Below, piece after piece: positions 9,474-24,464 of a stretch of 64,000 nucleotides of DNA (position 1 is the stretch's first letter; the number at the start of each line of letters is the position of its first letter). The stretch comes from Lycium barbarum (taxonomy: Eukaryota; Streptophyta; Magnoliopsida; Solanales; Solanaceae). The stretch spans positions 6,921,205 through 6,985,204 of the forward strand of contig NC_083345.1 in the NCBI RefSeq assembly GCF_019175385.1, written 5' to 3'. Both the position numbers and the translations under genes were made by a program. The notes below the pieces were generated by a model. The model saw only the letters and a program-made list of their open reading frames with translations, was not told the DNA's origin and made no database searches.

Positions 9474-11935
9474 CTAACCTGTATCTGCAGACCTACGGGC
9501 ATGAAACGCAGCCCCCCAGGCAATAGGGGAGTCAGTACAAATAATGTATTGAGTATGTAAGGCATAAGAACATCAAGTACATAAGAAATATGAGAGACTT
9601 CTCAAACATGAAAGCTAATCTGAATATCTGAATGCATCCTTGACTAACATCTGTAAATATCTACATAACTTTTTATAACTGAAAGTGCCTCTGAGGGCGT
9701 ATGATTTGCATATGTCATAATATAACTGTCAGTGTTATGGAACGTACAGCCCGATCCATATCCCATATGTTAGTGCCGAGGAACGTACGGCCCGATCCGT
9801 ATATCATATAACAGTGCCGAGAAACGTACGACCCGATCCATATATCATCATCATCATCATCATCACTGTGTACCAACTGATCAGGTGGTAATGCATATAT
9901 AATGCCTATCCCTTTCCCCATACCCCATATACATATAATATATGCGTATATAATGCCTTCTGGTCATGGGTCAATGTGCATATGTATAAATAAATGCAAT
10001 GCATAAATAAGATGAATAACTAGAACTCTCGGAGTGACATAAAGTCGTGCTACCTCCAATAAATATCTTTGAGCTAACATCATCAACATACGTAATCTCA
10101 AGACCTGTGAACAGAAGGAATAATCATAAAAGAGGTACAGGAACATCAAAGATTAGAGTACTCCTAATGCTTCTAAGAGTAGAGTAATATGGAAGTCTGT
10201 TCATACGTTCGTTCGTTCATATCATAAGGATCATGCTAAAATGAAAGAAAGGATAGCCTTAACATACCTGGATAATCTCCTTCTCAATCCACAACCAAAC
10301 TTAACATAATCCTCTTGCGTCTACACTAAGTGAAATGAAATCATCGTCAACATATAAGGTCATGACTATCGTATTTCACTAATCTTATAACCTACGGAAA
10401 AACGGGCAGCATTTCCTCTGTTTATACTACATCCCAAAAGAAACCAAAGGTCATCAATATCCCAACAACAAAAACAACAACCAACAATAGCAACAACTAC
10501 AATATAATCCAATATAAACCTCTTCTATTACTTTAAGAATCATATTGAGCGGCAAGCTCGTTTAACGAATAACAAAGCGCAATTCGAACCCAATTCTTCT
10601 TTCATAATTCAGTCCATACCCTTCATAACATTATACTTATGTTTTCCATATCCTTTTCCACCCAAAACATCATAAAGATAATCTCTAAACAGTCCATATA
10701 TTATAACTCTTCAACCTTCACTTTTGTGTCCTAGTTTTTACATGTTTTCTTTTTCACTTCCTTCAATTAAAACATGAATAATCTTAACAACAATAGCCAC
10801 AATATAGTCAGGTTATATTCCATAATTTCCAGCAATTAGAAACCATATTTACATCTTCAAAACAGTCCAACAAACAACAACAACAAAACTACAATTTTCA
10901 GAAAAATTGGGCAGCACTTTTCCTATATATTTCGCTTCCCCTCCAATTTAAACCAACACCGAAACAATAAGAACAACATCAATAATAGAATGTCCAAGTT
11001 ATTCCATCAATTTCCAGCCATAAATTACCACAAGAACATAACCCCAAAACAGTCCACAATATACACAACATCATCAACCAAACCAACAACCTCATATAGT
11101 AATATAAGAAAATAGAAATCTCTCCAAAGTTCCAATCAAAAACAACCCTCAAGGCAACCATATCAACCAACTAATCTATGCCTTCATAACATAATTCCCT
11201 TCACTTTAAACTAGGGAATTCTCCCATGAGCAACTTAATTAACAAGAGCAGAGTATATTACATACCTTATTGCCCAGAAAACTCAACTAAAAATCCTAGC
11301 TCCAAGCTTCAATAATTAGCCACACATCAAGCACCCAATACCATAATCCTTTCGTAACTAGTTTCCAATTCCTAAGATGAAATCTTGATTTGATTTGGAG
11401 GAATTCAACTTGGAAGGTTTAGAGAACTTTTAGGAGGGTTTGGGAGAGTTTAGAGAGAGTTCAGGGGTGAGAGAGAGGTAGGAATAGTGAAAAAATGAGG
11501 GTTTTCCCGATTTTAATTTTCTGATCGTCAATGTTCATTCCGCGTACTGTTCAACCGCGTTACTGTCCATTCCGCGTTATTGTTCACCCGCGTCACTGTT
11601 CATTCCTCGTTACTGTCATCCGCGGAAATTATTTTAGGGACTCAATTTTTTTCCATCATTTTTCACGGATGGTCTCATTCTCGAGCTTACATTGACCAAC
11701 TTACGATATGAACGACGTAAAAATTTTCCAAGCTGTAACATATGCTGGCGTGCCTAAGGACTACACTGGCAAGAATATGACATCTAGAAACTTCTATGGG
11801 GTGCTTCTTGGCGATAGAAGTTGTGTACAAGGTGGCAGCGGGAAGGTTGTGGATAGTCAACCAAATGACTATATATATACTTCTGGGGCAGTACTATTTC
11901 TTTTGCTTAATTACTTAAAGCAAACTTCAAACTAA

Positions 11936-12970
11936 TAAAAATCACTTTTTTTTTAAGAAAAATAATTTTTTTTTTTTTTAAATTCCATGCAGTACATTTT
12001 CCTTCGCACCAAACACACCCTAAAGTGTGGCTCCGTATGCACTAGTGCTGGATTTACTTACTCCTAATATTTATCATCACCACCTTTTTTTTTTAACTCA
12101 TTAGGGCGGTCCATTTTACGTACTAAAGGTTGCAAATGGGACAAAAAAGCAATTTATTATTCTATGTGTACAAAGGATAGAAAGTTTAGATTGCCCATGG
12201 TTGATGACACAAAAAAAAAAAAAAGTTGTGAAACTAAATCTAAGAAAAAAATCAAATGATTTATATCGAGTATTTTGCATTCACCAATTAATAAATTAGT
12301 CTGAAGAGTACATGGTTGTCGAAAACTACGTTGGAACTTAATGCAAGCGATTAAATTAAAAGGCAAAAAGAGCTACAAACATCAAGTGCTAAACCACATT
12401 TTTAAGTCTTCTACTAACAGGGGGCGGAGATAAAAGGCAACTTACGGCTTCCGCTAATTCCAGTAAATTTATTCTAAGTAATTTTGTATTTGTGTTTAAA
12501 ATTCATTAAATGTGTTCAAATTTTAAATTTAGACATTATTAGTACTTACGTTAGCATTGTAAAATTTAAAATTATAGCAGTTCAAATTCTATCCGTCTCT
12601 ATAATAATTGACAAATGATTCACGAATAAAAACATTTCATAGCCAGGGGACCATAGTATCTTTACTTTTGCTAGTATCTCTTTTTTTTTAATTTTCTTTT
12701 ATATTGTTTTTCCTTGTCGTGTTCTTTTGTTTCTTTGCTAATGCAACGTATCTTTCCGTTTTCAATGCCTTGTTCCTTGTCAATTATGCATTGAGAAGCA
12801 CAGCAATAAAACAAAACGTGTCTTATGTCATTTTCTAAAATTTTCCAGCCTTTTACATGATAAAAACCCTTGATTTTTCAAATTATAAATCCTTGAGAAT
12901 TAATATCCAATCAATAATTGGACACTACAGTACAACAAATTCTTTTTTTTTTTTTTTGGGAATGTGAGGT
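11936..12970. other. Intergenic upstream of proteinase inhibitor gene 2
   Basis: AT-rich with several homopolymer runs. A hAT-MITE-like start ('cagggggcggagat', 12417) is followed by related sequence to about 12600, but no far end was recognised. No gene. Confidence 0.45.
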
Positions 12971-12976
12971 ACTCTC

Positions 12977-12984
12977 TATAAATA
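12977..12984 (+). promoter_or_regulatory. TATA box of proteinase inhibitor gene 2
   Basis: 'tataaata', 82-89 bp before the ATG at 13066, in a block conserved with the paralogue's promoter. This is a canonical plant TATA box, unlike the altered one of gene 1. Confidence 0.65.
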
Positions 12985-13065
12985 TCCTTGTGGAACCATG
13001 AGCTTTAACGCGCCACAAATTGGTTTTATATCTTAGTATATTCTTGAAAGCAATTAATTAAGACA

Positions 13066-16504
<3,439 letters not shown>

Positions 16505-16804
16505 TTATTAATTAGTACTTCTGTGGCAGATTTAGAATAAGCAGCCACAACAATGAAATAGATCAGTGGAGTTCTATAGTAACTTCATATACTTCTACTA
16601 TTTCAAGATAAAATGACAAAAAGTGTGGCTTATATATTACAAATAGTCATTCTCTCTTTTATGTTGTATAATACATCTACGTATAGATTGACATGATTAA
16701 GTCAAAGCTCCGCCTGGTCAAACGTTAGACATTTTATTAAATAAACAGCATCTCTTGCTTAACCATTAAAGTTTGTAAATGAGATGATCATATAATTCAA
16801 TGCG

Positions 16805-17008
16805 GTCACAACCAGGGGCGGACCCACTAGTAAATTTTGGGTGCTCCAGCACCCATTGAACTCAGTCACGGAGTGTATAGCTGTATAGAAAATATAAATG
16901 AAACAAATATAAATAGTTAATAGAGCACCCATGAAGTGATAATTTTACTTCTCTATTATTATCAAGCACCCCCGAACTCAAAATCCTGGGTCCGCCACTG
17001 GTCACAAC
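16805..17008. mobile_element. hAT-type MITE with perfect 8-bp TSD
   Basis: Element 16813-17000 (188 bp). TIRs 'caggggcggaccca' and 'tgggtccgccactg' (one mismatch). Perfect TSD GTCACAAC at 16805-16812 and 17001-17008. It splits a tRNA-like repeat whose halves ('gagatgatcatataattcaa' type) lie on both sides. Confidence 0.9.
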
Positions 17009-17735
17009 GCGGTATATCACAGTAGACATCAATGAGATGATCATACAATTCAACACAGTATACCATAGCAGACAAATGTCTTAAGTTCGTTCGAGTCCGT
17101 CGCCATTATAGCTCATCCACGAAAATATGGTAACATGCTTGATTCAAGAAAAAGAAATGATGTACCTGAAGGAGCGAGTTGAAGATATATTGAGTAACTC
17201 AACGTGATATTAATAGGAAAATGTCCCGAGTTCAATCTCACTTATATATACGTATATTCTCATTGTAATTAAGTAGATAAAACTGTCACACTACTAGCCG
17301 CTTAAATTCTTAAATAAGACGGGCACATAATTTAACATAGTATAATATACTGACAATCATAATATATTTTTATCTATTGCTTCAATTACTGCAACTTTAG
17401 GAGAAACCATACTCGAAAATTGGTACTACTCGACACAGTAAAGCAATTAGCCAAACTGTTGAATTTGCAAACTCTGAAAGAAATCTGCAAAAATGTGAGA
17501 CGCCTAGTACTGCTGCAGTCTCATTTTCTTAGCAACGCAAACAGGATACCTTTATCCCATAAACAGTATTACCATTACCACTTACCACTGACCAATCAAA
17601 ATGACAAAATAGTATTGCCATCATAACATTGCCAAAAGGAGCTATTAACATACTTCAGCGCTAATGAAATATCAATATACTTAGCATTTTTCATGTATAT
17701 AAAAGGTAATAAAGAAGAGCAGAATCACTCCAAAT
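17009..17735. other. Intergenic, duplicated flank of PI-I locus
   Basis: No gene. 17440-17540 is the counterpart of 3290-3430, marking the end of the segmental duplication. 17030-17260 contains two degenerate tRNA-like repeat stretches with 'gttcgagtcc' and 'gagttcaatctcac' B-box-like motifs. Confidence 0.55.
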
Positions 17736-18650
17736 CTAAAGACCAGAGAGATTACGCTCAGGCCTACAAGAACTTGTTGAGGGATCTAAACCTGTAAACA
17801 TCCCAATATCGCTCGGGTAAGTGAAATGCCCACTCAGATGGTTTGTTCCATTGTTCAAACTCTGAAAGCCTGAGTTGGTCATCAAAGTCCGTCCAGTTCC
17901 ATGCTCTTCACGTAACAAGTTGTTAATGATGTCAAGATGTGGAAATTCATTGGCAAAGACACTCTGGGACTGGCACCTAGACATGCAGGCTGGAAACTCA
18001 GATAAAATGTGATCAGGGGTTCTGTTGTTTAAAGGCTTGAACATGTCAACATTCCAACTTTCATTTCGTATTGAAGGATGATCTCGTGATATATTCCTGC
18101 TGCTGTCCCTCCTGGAATACTCCCATTCCTGTCCATTCTGCATGGTGTCATGATTCAACATTTCATTTGAGCAGCTTGGTCGAACTAAACCAGGTTCTAT
18201 TTTTTCCGAGCCCTGTTGTAAAAATACCGAACCAGATATCGGCGAGGGTGGTTGAGGATAAGACTGTGAAGAGTTAACCACTGAGTTAGGAGAAGAGCTA
18301 TACTGCTGCAGCTGCTGTGTGGGAAGAGAAATCAGGGGTTGGTTGTGCATATCGTCGCTACTGCTATTATTTCTCGGTTGATTGAACGTAGAATGTGATC
18401 CAATGCCGGCCATCTGTCGGTGGTCGTCGATCTCTTTCTTGTGAAAATTTCGGTGGCACTTACAAGCAGCACATTTCAGAGCTCCAGGGGTCCCTTCTCC
18501 TCCATTTGGCGTGAATTCTCCACATCCGTCGACAGCATGCCCTCCCATGCTTGCAGCATGATTCTTGAGACATTCCCCATATCGGATTGAGCTGGTACTG
18601 TCACTTACTGAGGTTGTTGGTGGTTGTAGTTGTGCTATCCTGGCAGTCAT
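17736..18650 (-). CDS. ZF-HD zinc finger fused to TRAF1-like C-terminal region (304 codons)
   Basis: An uninterrupted 304-codon ORF. Residues 24-70 form a complete ZF-HD dimerisation zinc finger: [20 protein letters not shown], then GEF and [16 protein letters not shown], with all expected Cys and His. Residues ~118-304 resemble the C-terminal region of plant TRAF-homologue-1 (MUSE13/14-type) proteins: [24 protein letters not shown] and STSSCRPER. There is no homeodomain. The ORF lies in frame directly after the stop (18659-18657) of the upstream gene, separated only by CCA AAT. It may be the continuation of that gene beyond a premature stop, or a separately translated product. It ends about 100 residues earlier than full TRAF1-like proteins. 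ZF-HD fingers normally mediate dimerisation of transcription factors; their presence in a TRAF1-like protein is not a combination I know. Confidence 0.75.
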   Translation of the reverse strand: MTARIAQLQPPTTSVSDSTSSIRYGECLKNHAASMGGHAVDGCGEFTPNGGEGTPGALKCAACKCHRNFHKKEIDDHRQMAGIGSHSTFNQPRNNSSSDDMHNQPLISLPTQQLQQYSSSPNSVVNSSQSYPQPPSPISGSVFLQQGSEKIEPGLVRPSCSNEMLNHDTMQNGQEWEYSRRDSSRNISRDHPSIRNESWNVDMFKPLNNRTPDHILSEFPACMSRCQSQSVFANEFPHLDIINNLLREEHGTGRTLMTNSGFQSLNNGTNHLSGHFTYPSDIGMFTGLDPSTSSCRPERNLSGL

Positions 18651-18656
18651 ATTTGG

Positions 18657-21600
18657 CTAAGCAAGAATGTGCTGATCCAGGGCTCGGCTAGGGTTGGGAA
18701 AGGTGCTTCCACGGCCAGCTTGTTCGTTTCTTCCAAAAATAGGACTCCCCACAATTCCATTCGGATAAGACTGAAGAACATAAATGTCTGTAGCTGTTGA
18801 AGGATCAGGGCACAACCGACCAGCTACACTTACTGTTGGCACTATGGCTTTATGAGGATCAGCATTCAATAAAACATCAGTTTCAGCTGAATTGACCGAG
18901 GTAACTGATTTCTGAGTCAGCTTGGAGCTATCTGAGATTGATAACTTGGACATCGACTGAATGGCAGACCCTATACTTCTTGGAGGGCTTCTAGGAGGAA
19001 AACTTGTATTTGGCAGCTCCAAGGAAGGTCTTTCTCTATGTGAAACTACTATTTCCTGCATAAAAAAGAAAGCAACGTCATATAAAAGTTGGAAGTCATT
19101 GGAAAATAACTTTTTTCCTCTAACTTTGTAAATGGGGAATGCTTAATTTACACATAAACAAAAGAAGAACAAGCATGCATAACAGTAAAATACATGGCCG
19201 CTCTCCAATATTTCAGGATATATTATATTCCTCGCATGAATATAAAGATAACAGGATACTAAGCTTGCCACAGATTACTATACACCGACATAAAGGAAAT
19301 GACGAAGAGTAAAAGCTTTTCTTACCTTATTTTTATGGTTCGTAGAAGTCACCCTGTAAGGCCCATCCGTAACAACCGGGGGAATTGAGTATGCGGAACA
19401 CGTTGATGAACTATAATCCATAACATGAGGACTTCTTGCAATCATATTTTGTGTTGCTATAGAAGGATGCAGTTTAGAGGTGTCTGTATCCCGATTAACA
19501 GGACTTGCATCGCTGCATCTGAAATCAAGATGAATATTTTGTTTCTGCATAAGCAGTTTTTTTCTATCAGTCAGGCTTAATGATAAAAAAGTTATATAAA
19601 AGCAATAGCTAGGAAGTACAACAGCAGCATGTACAATTGTCGAAAACCGCACAGAAAATTACACGATGATGCCAACAATTAAAGCTAATAAGCTAACTAT
19701 GATCGCTCATTGGGACAGCAAGATAAGGCCGGCCCCCCTTGTGCTTTCTTATTTGAGTTTTTTGTTAGTATTAATTAAAAAAGCCACCAAGGTACCAATG
19801 CCTGGTGGTATATTAGCTTTTAAAGAAGAAATTGAAACAATATATCCAAACCAAAGATATTATACCAAAGCGAGCGCAGACACTGAGAGCTCCTTAGTTT
19901 GGTATTTCCCACAACCCTAATTCGGACAAAAAGGAATTCCAAACAAGAAAATTTTGCCCCCTGTACCCAAAATAGCTGATAAAACAGAAGCTTAATATCT
20001 AACAGTTCACTGTGCATGAGGGATACACAAATTTAACTACTGCTGCACTTCTCAGTGGAAAATGTAGCACACTCCATGTGAAAATTCAGCAATCTGTCAG
20101 ACGTAACAGAGGCGGCGTAAAGATGTAGTAAGTCTTCTACTAGACAAAACCTCTTGCTAAACACTGCCTTGGTATCCTCACACAAACATGTGTGATAAAC
20201 TGTAAATAAAAACAAATCAGATATCATATCTATGCAAAATCAAAAACCATAGACATGCAATAGACAAAGCTTTCCCATGGGAGCCACCAGTTATGACAGA
20301 GCTTCCCATTCGAAGAAGTGCCATTATAAAAACGGTAGATGTAACCAAACTGGGTTTAAAGTACTCACTACTTCATGGTGGAAATCTGGGGACCAGGAAA
20401 TCAGCATGACGGCACCAGCAACGAAGAGTGATTTCTTGTACAAAATAGTGTAGTAATCCTCTTCATTGGTGAAACAAAGTAATATTTGTCGACAAGTGCA
20501 AGCCCTAATCTTCACCTGGCCGTTCAGAGGATTCTTTGCACTGAAATCAACTCGGATTTCTTTCATTTTTGGCCTCCTATGGAAGAAATTCCCAATCAAA
20601 GTGAGCTTATACTTGGGGACTAAGCTTTTACGGTGGTTCTCTGAAAAGGTTACTGTTGGGTATCCCGTATAGGTCGAATATTGCACTTCCATCGGAGGTC
20701 TTGATTTCTGATTCTCATGGTGTTCGACAATTGGAAGAGCATATAATGGCTGACTAAGTGCTTTACAAGGCTGCCATTCAGCTGCTTCACTATTTAACTT
20801 GCTTCCATAATTCCACCCTCTAAAAAGTTAAAGCACCAGGAATTAGAACCACCACAGACATCATCAAGAGACATTCAAATCTGGATGCCAAAATGAATGG
20901 CAGAAAAAGGTTACCTGCTATATGACTTTTTGTTGTTGTGGTTCAAACAAGTCCCTCTTAAAGGCCCCCTATTCATAATCACTGAAGGAACTAAGTCTGT
21001 TGAACACCTTGATGAACTATCATACGTAACAGAAGAAATTCTTCCAGCAATCCCATTTGGAGCAGGTGAAAGGCCACTAAACCCAGTGCAACTAATTTCC
21101 ATGGAAGAATTTATTTCAGAGGTTTCACAATTGACATGACTTGCAATTCTGTCCTCGGAATAAGAATGAGTTACTTCAGGAACACAATCTACTGAATCAG
21201 AAATATACAAAACATCTTTCTGTATGTGTGGATTTTCAGGTACTGCTTCTGACTTCTTTGTCCCGTACTCATTTCTGCTACCAATATGCTCATCTCTTTT
21301 GGTATTATCTAGCTCCATAATACCAAACGTTTCTCTCTGCATTACAAGGTAACCATGAAAAATTACATCGATACACAATTCACTTTTTTCAGGAGGCAAC
21401 AAGGACAAGAATTTTCGCCAACCTTCTTGGAACTCAAAATAAAGCTGTCAACCAAGAGCTTCCGCTCAAACTGGTTGACAAAGACTACAGCCATAAAATT
21501 TATCCCAGCACAGTCAATTTTCTCTTTCACTTGATTTTTTAACTTTTTAGATCTTTTCATTTTAGGCAAGTACCACAAGACTGACATCTAATTTAACAAC

Positions 21601-23822
21601 ATTTACTTCTTCTATATTACATTAACCTTTTTGTTGATAGATTTCTATATTGCATTACTACAAAATATTTCATATTTTCCCAATAATTACTGTCTTTCTG
21701 CATAAGGAAACCTTTTGCAGTCAAGCTCAATGCTGAAATCTCCAAAGAAAGCAAAAGCTAGGCAGTACAATAGCAGTATATGCAATTGTCTAATACAGCA
21801 TATAAACTACACTAATGGTGCCAATAACTAAAATCCAAGATCCGAATTTTCACCCCAAAGATAGTGCAACAATGATAAATACTAAAGCTCAGACATAAAC
21901 AGTTCTTGGTCTAGCATCTCCTATAATTGCAATTTAATATTTCCAAGCAAAGACTATAATTACTCCTCATATAAGGAAAAAGTAAAGTGGCAAAGATGGT
22001 TAAAAAATTGCTTTAGGTCATAGGTTTCTATCTCATGTGTGCCTTTTTTTTTTTTTTTTTTTTTAAATCTCCTTGTATAACGTCTCTGCCAGAGACGGAC
22101 TATACTTTTTTTATGACATGAGAAACCCGCAGTCGCTACCCTTCAGGTGCACACAGGGTAAACCTAGATCCTGTGCAATAGCTCGCAAACCACACAGGAG
22201 AGATAACCCGCACTAGGCAAGCCCCGTGCAACGAGCTCGACCCAGAAGGCAAATCCCCTGTTGTCGTAGGCAGGGGTTTTCGAAGAGGAGAGACGTACTT
22301 AGTGAAACTTCAAACCCATGGTAGAGTTCCTTACTTAAAATAAAAATCACTCAGGCAACCAACCAGGCTTCATGGAAATTAGATGGGGTGAACTACACAT
22401 ATCAGGATTCATCAAAATGCAATTATTTTCAAGCAGTCCTGAATTACACATTCCTCCTCCTTTACTTTACTTGGGACCAACAATACTTTATCCTTCATTG
22501 CTTAAAACAAATGTTTTATTCCCTCCTTTCAAGTTGTTGTAATCATATTTCCTTTCTAGTTTGTTCAACAAAGAATAACACTTTTTAAATATGGAAACAA
22601 TTTAACTTAAACTTCTCATTTTACCTTTAATGATAATTTCTCATAGCAAAACAAATGTTATGTCATATGTAAAACCACAAGTTTCAGAAGTCTTGTAACA
22701 TAAGCAGACAAATATAGTGACATGTTTAACATCTTGTCCAATCAAATAGGTTCAATGGAAGGTGTATTTGGTATGAAGGAACAATTTTTTCAGAAAACGG
22801 TTCCAACTTTCCCATAATTGGTTGGTCGAAGTATTTTGAAAAATATTATTTTTAGGAAAACTAGTAGTTTCTCTAAATTCAAGATAATGGCATCCCAGTT
22901 GGAAGTAGGAGAATAAGTGACACTACATGCTGATTCTCTACTCTCCATCCTCACCCCCATTATCCCTACCTCGGCAAAACCCAACTACCGCCCCACACAC
23001 CCAACCTCCCACCCATCCCCTACCCATGCCCCACCTCTCACCCCCACCATCCCCACCACCCTCACCGAGATTTTCATGTGTTCCTCATATATAATAAAGA
23101 TGTTTTGCCCCCTTCCACAACTGTTTACATTTCCTATCGGGCTCTCCAATCTATTCCAAGGTCCAGTCATTATACAATGCATTTATAATATAAAATTTTG
23201 ATTTGTGATAGAAGGTAATTGCCACTACTTGCCCTTCTAGTCCCCACCTCAACCCCCCCCCCCCCCCTCCCACGACCCACCTCCCCCCTTCCTCCCACAA
23301 CCCTACAGACCCTATAGTGTTTGTCTAGATTATATATAAATATTTTTAGATTAAATTTTCCGTTTACTTACCAAATACCAAAAAAATAAGTGGTTTTCCT
23401 CGTACCAAACAGGGAAACACACAATAAGTTGTAGATAAAACCTATTTCTAATATCATAACTGAATAATCAAACAAACATAATTAACAAAAAAGCAAGCAC
23501 TCACAACTTGATCAGGAAATTGTGGGGTCCACCTAGAAACCTCCATGAGGGCCCCAGCAACAACAACCTTTTCTTTCAACAAAACAGAATCATAATCCTC
23601 TTCATTAGTAAAATCAAGAAACACATGTAGATCATCATAAGACTTCATCTTGACTACCCCTTTAAGAGGGACTTTTGCCCTGAAACTAACACGGATTTTA
23701 GTCATTTTTGGTTTTGGTTTAAAGAACTTTCCAACCATTCTAAGCTTACATTCGGCCACCACACTATATCGATAGTCATTCGAAAAGGTTGAATAACTAA
23801 CGTTGTTTTTGGGTGCAGCCAT
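18657..23822 (-). CDS. Chimeric DUF4283 / TRAF1-like gene, five exons, 602 aa
   Basis: Exons 23822-23505, 21336-20915, 20819-20369, 19544-19326 and 19055-18657. All donors are GT (GTGAGT, GTAACC, GTGAGT, GTAAGA), all acceptors AG, and the phases join to 602 codons plus TAG. Residues ~22-106 are a DUF4283 domain (GKFFKPKPKM, FTNEEDYDSVLLKEKVVVAG, WTPQFPDQ). ~107-247 resemble the TRAF1-like linker after the MATH domain (SDSVDCVPEV, SSSRCSTDLVPSVIMN). ~318-397 are a second DUF4283 (GNFFHRRPKMKEIRVDF, FTNEEDYYTILYKKSLFVAG). 398-470 repeat the TRAF1 linker (DASPVNRDTDTSK, DYSSSTCSAYS). 471-602 continue it (SVAGRLCPDPSTATDIYVLQ). No MATH domain is present. DUF4283 is typical of plant LINE-derived proteins. 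The start is supported by the same MAA.KN start in the broken copy at 33044. Function unknown. Confidence 0.7.
22027..22320 (-). repeat. SINE-like repeat in intron 1 of the DUF4283/TRAF1-like gene
   Basis: After a T tract (22027-22064, an A tail on the minus strand) comes a GC-richer block: 'aacccgcagtcgctaccctt', 'gtgcaatagctcgcaaacca', 'caggagagataacccgcact' and 'gcaggggttttcgaagagg'. This looks like a dispersed SINE in minus orientation, with a degenerate B box near 22275. No TSD identified. Confidence 0.5.
22920..23330. other. C-rich intronic stretch with C18 run
   Basis: CCC-rich low-complexity sequence (22945-23065 and 23240-23300, including a long C run at about 23249-23267) in otherwise AT-rich intron. 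The minus (gene-sense) strand is G-rich and could form G-quadruplexes. No gene. Confidence 0.6.
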
Positions 23823-24218
23823 ATTAGGAGTGGAAGAGTGAGGGGCACTGCTTTATGAGTAGTTTCTTGGGAGTTAAGGATGGGAATGAACCAATAACAC
23901 TTATAAAAGGACAATTTTAAACTATTTGTACCATTGAGCTAACTTTTGTATAAGCTTTTATATTTGTTTAGGATATTCAAATATTAATATATTTATTAGA
24001 TAAACATAGAAAATATATCTTATATATATACTGTAATTTTTTGTCGAGGGTGAACACTCTTAGCACCCTCTAAATCTGCTCCTGGTGCAGGGCCATTGGG
24101 AGGCGCTCCCTATCAAGATTTTTTTCCTACCAGAGCTCGAACTTGAAATCTTTTATTAAAGGAAGAACAGCCTCATCCACTGTGTCACATCTTTTGACGG
24201 TGGGTTAAGTTAATTATG
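23823..24218. other. Upstream region of the DUF4283/TRAF1-like gene
   Basis: Probable promoter on the minus strand, with no clear TATA box recognised. 23990-24085 ends in 'aaatctgctcctggtgcagg' preceded by 'ttgtcgagggtgaacactct', a decayed hAT MITE end. Confidence 0.4.
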
Positions 24219-24464
24219 TACTCCCTTCGTTCAGTTTTACTTTTCACTTTTCCCTCCCCGAGAGCTAAATTACATAAATTTTGATCAATATTTTAAGATG
24301 TATGTATTTAGCAGATTAATATAAAAAGAATTACAACTTAGAGTATATTTCGTAAAGTTTTTGAACATAATATTGAATGAATCCAATTCGATTTAGCTCC
24401 GAAGACTAGTCAAATTGATTGTCGAAAAGCGAAACGTGATAAGTAAAAGTAAATAGAGGGAGTA
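24219..24464. mobile_element. Stowaway-type MITE
   Basis: Element 24221-24462 flanked by TA dinucleotides (24219-24220, 24463-24464). Ends 'ctcccttcgttcagttttac' and '…agtaaaagtaaatagaggga' are inverted repeats. No coding sequence. Confidence 0.8.

Larger units (their letters stand above)
7731..11740. mobile_element. Solo LTR (Ty3/gypsy-type) inserted in VPE fragment
   Basis: Starts TGTTATGACCC and ends CTGTAACA, so it has the TGTTA..TAACA terminal inverted repeat. The flanks are TATGT (7726-7730) and TATGC (11741-11745), a 5-bp TSD with one substitution; removing the insert and one TSD restores the VPE reading frame. Internal signature blocks such as 'gggcatgaaacgcag', 'tattgagtatgtaaggcat' and the ~50-bp repeats with 'aacgtacggcccgatcc' (9725-9860) are typical of a large Solanaceae gypsy LTR. 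No internal coding region is present. About 1.27 kb of the length is a nested insertion (8208-9473). Confidence 0.8.
7483..11935 (+). pseudogene. Legumain / VPE fragment split by an LTR insertion
   Basis: Part 1 (7483-7730) encodes [49 protein letters not shown] and [17 protein letters not shown]. Part 2 (11741 to about 11890) continues [10 protein letters not shown] and [16 protein letters not shown], then degrades to a stop at 11933-11935. This is the N-terminal half of the plant vacuolar processing enzyme (C13 cysteine protease) domain. It ends before the catalytic His (…DHGGPG) and never reaches the catalytic Cys, so it cannot be active. The break falls between Tyr and Ala codons, exactly at a 4.0-kb solo LTR. 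It is in frame with the upstream L3 repeat from 7399. Confidence 0.85.

Noticed and set aside
19666..19920. 84-codon ORF on the + strand
   Set aside because: Lies in an intron of the minus-strand gene, with no homology or coding bias.
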